A stretch of DNA of 62,356 nucleotides from an uncultured Pelagibacteraceae bacterium (GCA_902547215.1 CACCNI010000001.1:92501-154856), one strand, 5' to 3'; shown: positions 28,128 through 36,582, numbered from the stretch's first letter. Numbers and translations are program-made. The notes: a model not told the origin generated them from the sequence alone.

Positions 28128-28890
28128 AAAATTTAGGATTAAAAGTTTTAAACAAAAAAAACCAATTTTAAAACTTGAGAATATTTCGTTATCCTTTGGA
28201 AATAGACAAATTTTAGAAAATATAAATTTTGAAATTAATAGAGGAGAAATTTTCGGTATGCTTGGACCTAACGGGGTAGGAAAATCTACAATTTTTAATT
28301 TAGTGACAGGCCTAATTTCGCCTGAAAAAGGATCAATTTTTATTGGGGGGGAGAAAGTTAACAATTTTCCAATATTCCATCGTACTAGAAAGTTTAAAAT
28401 TGGTTATGTACCACAATATGGTGGCTACTTTTATGATCTAACTTTATTTGAAAATCTTAAAGCTGTAGGCGAAATTCTTATTGAAAACCCAAGAGATAGA
28501 GTCGAGAAAATAAACTTTCTAACTTCTAAATTTGATCTTGAGTCCATTAGAGACATCAAAGCAAAGTTTTTATCAGGTGGACAAAAAAAAAAATTAGTAA
28601 TTGCTATGGCGCTTCTTGGAAATCCAGAATTACTTTTATTAGATGAGTGTTTTGCCGCTTTAGATGTGATGACAATTAAAATGTTACAACAAATTATAGT
28701 CAACCTTCAGTCTGAGAACAGAATAACAATATGTATATGTGATCATCAGGCAAGAGATCTCCTGACATGTGTAGATGTGGCAGTTGTTTTATCAAATGGT
28801 AAAGTCATTGCTAAAGGTACTCCTTCAGAGCTAGTAAAAAATCCAAATGCTCAATCAGCTTATTTTGGCGATTCTTTTAAATTTAATTAA
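28114..28890 (+). CDS. lptB: LPS export ABC transporter ATPase LptB
   Basis: A 258-aa ABC ATPase that powers LPS extraction from the inner membrane. Walker A GPNGVGKST (about residue 50), Q-loop YVPQYGGYFYDLT, signature LSGGQKKK and Walker B LLLLDECFAALD are seen; the P after DE found in most LptB (DEPFAG) is C here. A G7 tract (28345-28351) encodes Gly-Gly-Glu. The start overlaps lptC by 14 nt; the start codon 28114 fits the family with a short basic N-terminal extension. lptF/G partners are outside the window. Confidence 0.92.
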   Translation: MAIIKKFRIKSFKQKKPILKLENISLSFGNRQILENINFEINRGEIFGMLGPNGVGKSTIFNLVTGLISPEKGSIFIGGEKVNNFPIFHRTRKFKIGYVPQYGGYFYDLTLFENLKAVGEILIENPRDRVEKINFLTSKFDLESIRDIKAKFLSGGQKKKLVIAMALLGNPELLLLDECFAALDVMTIKMLQQIIVNLQSENRITICICDHQARDLLTCVDVAVVLSNGKVIAKGTPSELVKNPNAQSAYFGDSFKFN

Positions 28891-28895
28891 TCATA

Positions 28896-30233
28896 GTGAA
28901 AAAAAGATTATTCATAAATTCAAGATATAATTCTTTTAAAAAAACTATTTCTGTTGATGGTGATAAAAGTATTTCTATAAGAACATTATTACTTGGATCT
29001 CAAGCATTCGGCAAAACTTTTATCAAAAATATCCTGTTATCCGAAGATATAATAAGTTCTATAAATTCCCTAAAAAAATTAGGTATTAAAATTTCTTTAA
29101 AAAAAAAAAATTGTTATATTTATGGAAAAGGCTTAAATGGATTTGAATATAAGAGAAATATTGTTTTAAATGCTGGGAATTCTGGAACATTTGCAAGATT
29201 AATATTAGGACTTTTAGTAAAATCACCTTACTATATCAAATTAATCGGTGATAAAAGTTTATCACAAAGAGATTTTGAAAGAGTGATATCACCATTACAA
29301 AAAATGGGTGTTAATTTTAAAGTTAACAGCAAAAAAACTTTACCTCTAAAAATTATTGGGTCTTCATTTGTAAATCCTATTCACTATTCTGAAAATAGAG
29401 GGTCTGCGCAGTGTAAGAGTACTGTAATGTTAGCGGCCTTAAATTTACCAGGCAAAACTGTAATTAAAGCAAAAAAATCTAGGGATCATACAGAAAATAT
29501 TTTTAAATACCTGAATATACCTATCATTGTAAAAAAAAATAAGAATAACGATGAAATCAAAGTTAAAGGCCAAAAATTATTTAAATCTTTTAATTATAAG
29601 GTTCCATCAGACCCAAGCTCATGTGCCTTTTTAATTGTACTCACGCTTTTATCGAAAAACTGCGAGTTAAGAATTAAGGATGTGAACGTAAATAAATCTA
29701 GAATTGGTTACATTGAAATTTTGAATAAAATGGGAGCAAAGATTAAAATCAAAAGAATAAAAAAAAGGTATGGGGAGAGGCAGGCTGATATATTTGTTAA
29801 AAGTCAACCCACTTTAAAAAATATAAATTGTCCACCCAATCTAAATAGTAATCTAATCGATGAATTTTTAATTATATTTTTGGCTGCTGCAAAAGCTAAT
29901 GGGGTTTCGAGTTTTACTAAATTAAGTGAATTAAACAAAAAAGAAAGTCCAAGGTTAAAATTAGGATCTAAATTATTAAATCAATTAGGTATAAAAACTA
30001 AGTTAACAAAAGACTCAATTAAAATTTTTGGAAATCCAGATATTAATTTAAGAAAAACTATAGATATTAAAAATTACTATAAAGACCATAGAATATTTAT
30101 GACTTCCGTAATTGCGGCATTAACATTCGGAGGTAAGTGGAAAATAAGTGACATAGACTCATATAAAAGCTCGTTCCCCTCCTTTTTAAAAATTTTAAAA
30201 AAATTGGGTTATGAACTAAAACTTGTTAAATAA
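28896..30233 (+). CDS. aroA: EPSP synthase (3-phosphoshikimate 1-carboxyvinyltransferase)
   Basis: A 445-aa AroA of the shikimate pathway; starts with GTG. Motifs are recognisable but drifted: DGDKSISIR (PGDKSISHR in most), GNSGTFARL, DKSLSQRDFERV, GSAQCKS, LIDEFLIIFLAAA and KKESPRLKL, so the phosphate and PEP ligands (Lys, Ser, Arg, Asp, Glu) remain. An A12 run (29099-29110) lies in frame. Follows lptB by 5 nt. In many Alphaproteobacteria cmk comes next, then rpsA; here cmk is absent and a 107-nt gap leads to rpsA. Confidence 0.92.
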   Translation: MKKRLFINSRYNSFKKTISVDGDKSISIRTLLLGSQAFGKTFIKNILLSEDIISSINSLKKLGIKISLKKKNCYIYGKGLNGFEYKRNIVLNAGNSGTFARLILGLLVKSPYYIKLIGDKSLSQRDFERVISPLQKMGVNFKVNSKKTLPLKIIGSSFVNPIHYSENRGSAQCKSTVMLAALNLPGKTVIKAKKSRDHTENIFKYLNIPIIVKKNKNNDEIKVKGQKLFKSFNYKVPSDPSSCAFLIVLTLLSKNCELRIKDVNVNKSRIGYIEILNKMGAKIKIKRIKKRYGERQADIFVKSQPTLKNINCPPNLNSNLIDEFLIIFLAAAKANGVSSFTKLSELNKKESPRLKLGSKLLNQLGIKTKLTKDSIKIFGNPDINLRKTIDIKNYYKDHRIFMTSVIAALTFGGKWKISDIDSYKSSFPSFLKILKKLGYELKLVK

Positions 30234-30282
30234 TCTATATATCTGATCGTTAAAAAAGGCTTTAATAATCATGATTGATCTA

Positions 30283-30307
30283 ATTAATTGTAGCTTGATT
30301 AATTGTA
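30283..30307. repeat. 10-bp direct repeat upstream of rpsA
   Basis: ATTAATTGTA occurs at 30283-30292 and again at 30298-30307, 15 bp start to start, in the 107-nt gap before rpsA. It may be a promoter or regulator site; in such AT-rich DNA chance is a real alternative. Confidence 0.35.
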
Positions 30308-30340
30308 ATTTTTTATCTAAAACATCAAAATTTTAAAATT

Positions 30341-32068
30341 ATGGAAATATTTAAAAGTGTAAAAACTGAAGCTTCAAAGGAATTCGAGAAACTATTAGAT
30401 ACCCAATTTTCAAAAACCCAAAGCCTAGTTGAAGGCAAGATAATTGAGGGCGTGATAACTAAAGTAACAGAAAAATTTGTCTTTTTAGATTGTGGCCTAA
30501 AATCAGAGCCAATAATAGATATTAACGAGTTAAAAACGATTGGTCTTGAAAAAAAAATTACGATTGGAGGAAAAATTCCTGTTTTATTAGAAAGGCTTGA
30601 GGATAGGAACGGTGAGATTGTTGTTTCGGCAAGTAAAGCTCAAAAAATAAAAGGCTGGGATATTTTAGTAGACGCATTTGAAAAAAATGAACCAATTATT
30701 GGCAAAATTACGAGTAAGTGTAAAGGCGGAGTAATAGTTGAGCACCTTGACACAGGATCCCTGATGTTTTGTCCTGGATCTCAAATTTCCGATACACCTT
30801 TAAAAGACATCTCTCACTTAATGAATGAACCTCAAAAATTTGCTTTGATCAAAATGGATAAAGTGAGAGGTAATGCATGTGTATCAAGACGTCAAATAAT
30901 ATCATCGAATAAAAAAGAAGATAAGGCAAAAATTATTGAAAAGTATAAAGTTGGGGACATTATTAAAGATGCAATAGTAAAAGGATATAGTTCTTTTGGA
31001 TGTTTTTTTAATGTAAACAACGAAATCGATTGCCTTGTGCATTTACAAGAAATCAGTTATTCAAGAGTAAATCATCCTGAAGAAATTTTCACAATTGGTG
31101 ACAAACATGATTTGTTAGTTATCTCCGTAGACAAAGAAAAGTTACAAGTAGGTTGTTCAATTAAACAACTATCGCCCGACCCATTTGAAAAAATAACTAA
31201 TTATGAATTAAACAAGAAATATGAAGTAAAAGTTATAAAATTAATGGACTTTGGCGCATTCTGTGAATTAGAACCTGGTTTAACGAGCTTGTTACATTCG
31301 AGTGAAATAAGCTGGACAAAAAAAAATGTGTCTCCAAAAAAAGCATTTAAAGTGGGAGACAAAATTACGTGCGTTATAACTGAAATTGATAAAGAAAAAA
31401 GAAGAATTGCAATATCTCACAAGCTTACGTTAGATAATCCTATCAAAGTATTAAGTGAAAAAAATCCAGTTGGAAGTATTATTGAAGGCTCAGTTAGTAG
31501 TTCAAATGACTATGCGCTTTACATAAAACTTAATGGATATGATATAGATGCTTTTTTACATTGTAATGATCTAAGTTATTCAAAAGATCCAGAGACTGAA
31601 TTAAAAAATTATAAGATTGGGGACAAAATTAAAGTTAAAATCTTAGAAATTAAAGAAGATCAGCAAAAAATAAGAGTTGGTCTTAAACAAACTCAAAAAG
31701 ATCCGTTTGATTACTTTAAAGATAAGAAAATTAATGACACGATTACTGTAAAAATAATATCATCTGATAACAAAGGTCTAATCGTTCAGCCAGAGGGTTG
31801 TGAACTGAATGTTTTAATTAAAAAATCCCAAATAGCTGTGAACGCAAGTGACGCACGTCCATCGAGATTTGTTGGTGGTGAGCGTATTGACTCGGCAATA
31901 GCTGAACTGAATTTTGAAAAAAGAAAAGTATCTTTAAGTATTAAACTTCTTGAAGAAATTCAAAAAAAAGAAGCTCTAGACAAATATGGTGCTGAAGGCT
32001 CTGGGAAAAACCTACCCTTTTCAACTTTATCTGATAAACTAAAAAAAAAAGATAAAGATAAAAAATAG
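30341..32068 (+). CDS. rpsA: 30S ribosomal protein S1
   Basis: A 575-aa S1 with six OB-fold S1 repeats. Clear ones begin at GKIIEGVITKVTEKFVFLD (about residue 32), GDIIKDAIVKGYSSFGCFFN, NKKYEVKVIKLMDFGAFCEL, GSIIEGSVSSSNDYALYIKL and NDTITVKIISSDNKGLIV. S1 brings mRNAs with weak Shine-Dalgarno sites to the ribosome, which suits this genome, where many starts lack one. It heads rpsA-ihfB-pyrF-trpFBA-accD-folC. The Lys-rich tail (KLKKKDKDKK) ends with an A10 run. Confidence 0.96.
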   Translation: MEIFKSVKTEASKEFEKLLDTQFSKTQSLVEGKIIEGVITKVTEKFVFLDCGLKSEPIIDINELKTIGLEKKITIGGKIPVLLERLEDRNGEIVVSASKAQKIKGWDILVDAFEKNEPIIGKITSKCKGGVIVEHLDTGSLMFCPGSQISDTPLKDISHLMNEPQKFALIKMDKVRGNACVSRRQIISSNKKEDKAKIIEKYKVGDIIKDAIVKGYSSFGCFFNVNNEIDCLVHLQEISYSRVNHPEEIFTIGDKHDLLVISVDKEKLQVGCSIKQLSPDPFEKITNYELNKKYEVKVIKLMDFGAFCELEPGLTSLLHSSEISWTKKNVSPKKAFKVGDKITCVITEIDKEKRRIAISHKLTLDNPIKVLSEKNPVGSIIEGSVSSSNDYALYIKLNGYDIDAFLHCNDLSYSKDPETELKNYKIGDKIKVKILEIKEDQQKIRVGLKQTQKDPFDYFKDKKINDTITVKIISSDNKGLIVQPEGCELNVLIKKSQIAVNASDARPSRFVGGERIDSAIAELNFEKRKVSLSIKLLEEIQKKEALDKYGAEGSGKNLPFSTLSDKLKKKDKDKK

Positions 32069-32080
32069 GTAAAAAATAAA

Positions 32081-32368
32081 TTGCCGATAACTAAGTCAGA
32101 ATTAGTAAAGCAGCTGTCTAAAACTTATCCTAATCTCCTAAAAAAGGATCTAGAGAAATTTTTTGATATATTCATAGATGAAATTAAGTTGGCTCTTAAA
32201 AATGATGAAAGGGTTGAACTTCGTGGGTGGGGTGTTTTTTCAACCAAAAATCAAAAAAGCAAAACTTCAAGAAATCCAAAAACAGGAGAGAAAGTTATAG
32301 TCGATGAAAAAAAAAGTATAAATTTCAAAATGTCAAAAGATTTATTTAGCGAGATAAATAATGAATAA
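32081..32368 (+). CDS. ihfB: integration host factor subunit beta
   Basis: A 95-aa HU/IHF-family DNA-bending protein. The arms motif RNPKTGEKV with the intercalating Pro, and the start ITKSELVKQL, match IhfB; its position right after rpsA is the classical one. It starts with TTG (32081), 12 nt after the rpsA stop. lapA, often found after ihfB, is missing; the stop region overlaps pyrF by 8 nt. Confidence 0.92.
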   Translation: MPITKSELVKQLSKTYPNLLKKDLEKFFDIFIDEIKLALKNDERVELRGWGVFSTKNQKSKTSRNPKTGEKVIVDEKKSINFKMSKDLFSEINNE

Positions 32369-33035
32369 AAAAAAAATATTCATCGCTGTAGATACCAATA
32401 AAATCTCTAGAGCAAAAAAAATTATAAGAAATACACAAACAAATAAAATTAAGATTGGTTACAAGTTTGGACTTGAGTTTTTTTACTCAAAGGAGGGCAG
32501 GAAATTTATTTCAAGATTAAAAAATCAAACGATTTTTTTAGATTTAAAGCTCAATGATATCCCAAATACAGTTGTATCAGCTGTAAAATCATTGAAAAAT
32601 TTAAAGATCTCTTATTTGACTGTTCATCTAAGCTCGGGATTAAGTGCCTTAAAAGCTTTAAAAAAGGAGAGTAGAAATATGAAGATAGTCGGAGTAACTA
32701 CTTTGACCTCATTAAATAATAAAGATTTAAAAGAAATTGGATATAATAAAAAGGTAAATGAAGTGGTTAAGCGTCAAGCCAAACTTGCCACAAAAGCAAA
32801 ATTAGATGCAATTGTCTGTAGTGGACATGAAATAAGATCAGTAAAGAAGGTGTTTAAAAAAGAAATAATTACACCTGGAATTAAAATAAGCAATACAAAA
32901 AATGATCAAAAAAGAGTTATGAGACCCACTGATGCTTTTGCTGCAGGAAGCGATTGGTTGGTAATCGGTAGATCAATTACAAAGGGAAATATTAAAAAGA
33001 ATATTAAAAATTTATTGGAAATTTTAGAGGACTGA
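32361..33035 (+). CDS. pyrF: orotidine 5'-phosphate decarboxylase
   Basis: A 224-aa TIM-barrel enzyme that makes UMP. The catalytic DxKxxDI signature is present as DLKLNDIPNT (about residues 61-70), and the phosphate-binding end is AGSDWLVIGRSIT. It overlaps ihfB by 8 nt and trpF by 1 nt. Length and active site are normal, in contrast to the drifted enzymes that follow it. Confidence 0.94.
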   Translation: MNKKKIFIAVDTNKISRAKKIIRNTQTNKIKIGYKFGLEFFYSKEGRKFISRLKNQTIFLDLKLNDIPNTVVSAVKSLKNLKISYLTVHLSSGLSALKALKKESRNMKIVGVTTLTSLNNKDLKEIGYNKKVNEVVKRQAKLATKAKLDAIVCSGHEIRSVKKVFKKEIITPGIKISNTKNDQKRVMRPTDAFAAGSDWLVIGRSITKGNIKKNIKNLLEILED

Positions 33036-33652
33036 TGCAATCTAAGATTTGTGGAGTCAAAGATAGTGAAACATTAAATTTTTTACTTAACTATAAATAC
33101 CCTCCACAATTAATTGGTTTTATTTGTAATTATCCAAAATCTAAAAGATTTGTTGATGCAAAATCTCTTCAGAATCTTCTCAGGGTTGACAATAAAAAAT
33201 CTCAATTTGTATCTGTGCTAGTAAAACCTGATGAATTTATTTTAAACGAAATGCAAAAACTAAATTTTGATTATTTTCAAATTTATGATTGCACACCAGA
33301 TGAAATAAAATCAATAAAAAAAAAATATAACAAAAAGATAATTTCTGCAATTACCGTAGAGACTAAAGAAGATATTCTCAAATATAAGAAATACGAGGAT
33401 TGTTCTGATATAATATTATTTGACAGTAAGGGGTATGAAAAATCATTAGAATTTGACCACACTTTAATGGAAAATGTGCCAGTCAATGTTAGTAGGATGA
33501 TAGCTGGAAACATTAAACACAACGATAATCTTGATAAGTTTATGAAAATTTGTAATTATATTGATATATCTGGAGGTGTAGAGACATCTGGATTAAAAGA
33601 TATTTCTAAAGTAAAAATTTTCTTAGACAACGTAAAAAAATTAAATGATTAA
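33035..33652 (+). CDS. trpF: phosphoribosylanthranilate isomerase, divergent
   Basis: A 205-aa TrpF-like barrel at the syntenic trpF position. The catalytic Cys (C6 in SKICGV) and the Asp in ILLFDSK are kept, as are SKRFVD (PRYV-type Arg) and IDISGGVETSGLKD. Elsewhere motifs depart from the family: QIYD stands for QLHG, the GG(T/S)G phosphate loop after the catalytic Asp is replaced by KGYEKS, and IAGNI stands for LAGGL. The role in tryptophan synthesis is supported by context; activity is less certain. Overlaps trpB by 8 nt. Confidence 0.8.
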   Translation: MQSKICGVKDSETLNFLLNYKYPPQLIGFICNYPKSKRFVDAKSLQNLLRVDNKKSQFVSVLVKPDEFILNEMQKLNFDYFQIYDCTPDEIKSIKKKYNKKIISAITVETKEDILKYKKYEDCSDIILFDSKGYEKSLEFDHTLMENVPVNVSRMIAGNIKHNDNLDKFMKICNYIDISGGVETSGLKDISKVKIFLDNVKKLND

Positions 33653-34859
33653 ATTGAAAAAAAAAATACCTCTTATTGATCAGCACAATAAGTTTGGATT
33701 TTATGGAAATAAATTTGGTGGAAACTTTTGTGCAGAAACAATGCGAAAACCAATTGAGGATTTATCTAAGCTTTTCGAAAAACTAAGAAAAGATAGAAAA
33801 TTTCTTAAAAAAAAAGACCATTATTTTAAACATTATCTTGGGGGTGAAACACCTTTTTTTAAATTAGAAAATTTAACTAAACATTTAGGTGGAGCTCAAA
33901 TTTGGTGTAAAGACGTGTCAGCTATAAACGGTGATGCACATAAGGCTTATCACGCAACTGTGAACGCATTGATTTGTAAAGAAAGTGGTAAACGTTATAT
34001 AGCAGGTGATACTGGTGCTGGAATGTTCGGAAAAAATCTTGCAATGGCAGCAAAAAAAATGAATTTAAAGTGTAAGATTTTTATGGGAACAAAAGATATT
34101 TCTAGACAAGCACCTAATGTAAAATTTATGCGTGACGCAGGTGCTGAAGTTGTGCCTGTTGACTCTGGTTCAAAGACTTTAGTAGATGCTGTTTCTGAGT
34201 GTATGCGCCACTATGTTTCAAATTGTGACAATACACATCTCGCTGTAGGCTCAGCAATTGGGTGCAATATTTTTTTAAAAATTTGTGCGTGGTCAACTTC
34301 TCAAATTTCAAGAGAATTAAAAAAACAATTAATAAAAGAGTTTGGTGAAATACCAAAACTCAAATTAATAAATGTCATAGGCGGTGGAAGTAGTGCGCTA
34401 GGATTTTGGAATGAGTTCATTGACTTCGATAAAAAACATGTTGAACTAATTGGTGTTGAAGCAAAGTATGCTGCACCTTTATCTACAAACGCAAGAGTGG
34501 CTATTTTACATGGGGCTGCACAATATTGTTTGACTGATAAAGAAGGTCAAATAGCAGAGACACATTCATTGAGTGCGGGTTTAGATTATCCAGGTTCAAG
34601 TCCGTTACATGGATTATTAAAAGATTCTGGAAGAGCGCGTTACACTAATGCTTCAGATAAAGAAGCATTAGCTGCTTTCAAATTAATTACTAAATTAGAA
34701 GATATAAGGCCAAGTTTGGAGCCAGCACATGCATGGAGCGAATGTATTCGTTTAGCTCCAAAATTGAAAAAAAGTGATGTGCTTGTAGTCAATAATTGTG
34801 GAAAAGGTTACAAAGATAAAAAAATCTATATTGAGCAATTAGGATATTATCCCAAATGA
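33645..34859 (+). CDS. trpB: tryptophan synthase beta chain, strongly divergent
   Basis: A 404-aa fold-type II PLP enzyme between trpF and trpA. The Schiff-base Lys is K100 (DAHKAYH). Exactly 22 residues later, where the catalytic Glu109 of Salmonella TrpB lies, is D122 (GDTGAGMFG instead of AETGAGQHG); the His115 position is F128. PLP phosphate loop GGGSSALG replaces GGGSNAIG, GSAIGCNIF replaces GTAAGPHPYP, and CGKGYKD replaces SGRGDKD, putting Cys at the Ser377 position. The Glu350 position (SLEPAHA) is kept. The indole and COMM-domain chemistry could therefore be altered; TrpB by context, substrate uncertain. Confidence 0.8.
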   Translation: MIKLKKKIPLIDQHNKFGFYGNKFGGNFCAETMRKPIEDLSKLFEKLRKDRKFLKKKDHYFKHYLGGETPFFKLENLTKHLGGAQIWCKDVSAINGDAHKAYHATVNALICKESGKRYIAGDTGAGMFGKNLAMAAKKMNLKCKIFMGTKDISRQAPNVKFMRDAGAEVVPVDSGSKTLVDAVSECMRHYVSNCDNTHLAVGSAIGCNIFLKICAWSTSQISRELKKQLIKEFGEIPKLKLINVIGGGSSALGFWNEFIDFDKKHVELIGVEAKYAAPLSTNARVAILHGAAQYCLTDKEGQIAETHSLSAGLDYPGSSPLHGLLKDSGRARYTNASDKEALAAFKLITKLEDIRPSLEPAHAWSECIRLAPKLKKSDVLVVNNCGKGYKDKKIYIEQLGYYPK

Positions 34860-35656
34860 AAAATTCTATTAACAACGCCTTTAAGGTTGCAAAAAAAGAA
34901 AATAGAACTGCATTAATATCTTATACAGTTTGTGGTGATAATACTAAGGACAAATCACTACAAATATTAAATTCAATATCAAAGGATTTGGATATTGCAG
35001 AATGGGGAATACCTCACAATTGCCCAACTGCCGATGGAAAAGATATTCAAAATAGTTCTTACAGAGCCTTACAAAATGGTATTCGATTAAATGATATTTT
35101 TAATCTTGTAAAAAGATTTAAGAGAACAAAACAATCTAAACCAATTATATTAATGGGTTACTACCAGATGATATTTAATTATGGAGAAAAAAAATTTATA
35201 CGAAAATGTAAAGTATCTGGTGTTGACGGGTTGATTGTTGTTGATTTATCATTTCCTGATAATAAAAATTTTGCCAAATTATGTAAAAAAAATTCTATTT
35301 GTTTTGTTCAATTAATTGCACCCACCACAACTATGAAAAGAATGAAAGAGATAATAAAGAGCTCACACGAAATGATTTATATGATTTCAACTATATCAAC
35401 TACAGGTTCTAAATTAAAATATAGTATAAAAAGAATTATTAAAAATTATAATATTATAAAAAAAATCAAACCATCAAAAAATGTTGTTATAGGTTTTGGT
35501 ATTACCGAAAAAACTATTTCAAATCTAAGATCAGCGGATGGTTTAGTTGTTGGTAGCGCTATTTGCCGAGAAATTACAAGGAGTTTAAAACATAGACAAA
35601 ATCCCGTCACAAATGTAAGTAAATTAGTAAGGAAACTAAAAAACAAAATTATATGA
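34856..35656 (+). CDS. trpA: tryptophan synthase alpha chain, divergent
   Basis: A 266-aa TrpA barrel. Catalytic Glu49 and Asp60 fall at exactly those residue numbers (EWGIP, TADG), but the loop between has HNCPT where FSDPL is usual (Asp56 to Cys). Loop 6 reads STISTTG in place of SRAGVTG, losing Arg179 and Gly181 while keeping Thr183; GYYQMI replaces GYYNPI. The barrel phosphate end GFGI and VVGSAI is intact. Overlaps trpB (ATGA) and accD by 4 nt each. Changes on the face that meets TrpB suggest the pair co-evolved. Confidence 0.82.
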   Translation: MKNSINNAFKVAKKENRTALISYTVCGDNTKDKSLQILNSISKDLDIAEWGIPHNCPTADGKDIQNSSYRALQNGIRLNDIFNLVKRFKRTKQSKPIILMGYYQMIFNYGEKKFIRKCKVSGVDGLIVVDLSFPDNKNFAKLCKKNSICFVQLIAPTTTMKRMKEIIKSSHEMIYMISTISTTGSKLKYSIKRIIKNYNIIKKIKPSKNVVIGFGITEKTISNLRSADGLVVGSAICREITRSLKHRQNPVTNVSKLVRKLKNKII

Positions 35657-36582
35657 ATTGGTTAAAAAAAACTCTTAGATTTGGTGAAAAGATAAAACAG
35701 TTTTTAAAAAAAAGACCATCAAAGAGTGATATAGAAAATAGTGATTGGACTTCTTGTTGCAAAGGTCCAGTTTTGAAAAAAGATTTAGAGGAAAATTTAT
35801 GGGTCTGTAATGCGTGTGGAAAACATCATCGAATAAATTGTATTCAAAGATTTGATATAATTTTTGGTAAAAACAATTATGAAGTATTAAAAACCCCAAT
35901 ACCTGCAGATGATCCTTTAGAATTTGAAGATTCATCTCCATATATAAAGAAATTAAACTCTGCGAGAAAAAAAACAAATCAAGATTGTGCGGTTATGATT
36001 GCTAAAGGTAAAATTGGAAACATAGATGCTATAGTTGGAGCAATCAACTTTGCTTTTATGGGTGGTTCAATTGCAACAAGTGAAGGTGAAGCAATTATTT
36101 TTGGTATTCAAAAAGCTGTTGAGGAAAAAAAACCTTTTGTGATCTTTACTTGTGGTGGTGGTCAAAGAATGCATGAAAGTCCCCTGGCCCTCGCACAAAT
36201 GACGAGAACAACTATGGCCATTAATGATTTAAAAGAAAATAAATTACCTTACATAGTGTGTCTCACAGATCCAACTGCTGGAGGGATCACTGCTTCTTTT
36301 GCGATGCTTGGAGACATTCAAATATCTGAACCTGGAGCCTTAATTGCATTTGCTGGAAGAAGAGTTATAGAGGGAACAGTAAAAGAAGAACTACCTGAGA
36401 ACTTTCAAAAAGCTGAGCATGTTCTTGAGTGTGGATTTGTAGATAACATTATACCTCGTAAAGACTTATCTAGAAAAATTAGTGAGGTATTATCTATATT
36501 GCTAAAGAAAAATTCTGAAGTAAATTCAGAGAATAATGAACAAACTCCAGAATTTAATATCGGAACTAGAGAAGCATCATAA
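35653..36582 (+). CDS. accD: acetyl-CoA carboxylase carboxyltransferase subunit beta, altered zinc ribbon
   Basis: A 309-aa AccD, partner of the AccA encoded at 12921-14021. The crotonase-like core has FAFMGGS, LTDPTAGGITASFAMLGDI and EPGALIAFAGRRVIEGT. Two features stand out. The N-terminal zinc ribbon, normally CxxC...CxxC, has adjacent C35-C36 with C52 and C55, so the first ligand position (Thr33) is lost. The SGGARMQEG motif reads GGGQRMHES. Overlaps trpA by 4 nt and folC by 47 nt. Position and overall likeness make the identity firm. Confidence 0.88.
   Translation: MNWLKKTLRFGEKIKQFLKKRPSKSDIENSDWTSCCKGPVLKKDLEENLWVCNACGKHHRINCIQRFDIIFGKNNYEVLKTPIPADDPLEFEDSSPYIKKLNSARKKTNQDCAVMIAKGKIGNIDAIVGAINFAFMGGSIATSEGEAIIFGIQKAVEEKKPFVIFTCGGGQRMHESPLALAQMTRTTMAINDLKENKLPYIVCLTDPTAGGITASFAMLGDIQISEPGALIAFAGRRVIEGTVKEELPENFQKAEHVLECGFVDNIIPRKDLSRKISEVLSILLKKNSEVNSENNEQTPEFNIGTREAS

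Noticed and set aside
29099..29110. A12 run in aroA as a programmed frameshift
   Set aside because: The frame reads cleanly through (Leu-Lys-Lys-Lys-Asn) into conserved motifs, and long A runs are common in this AT-rich genome.
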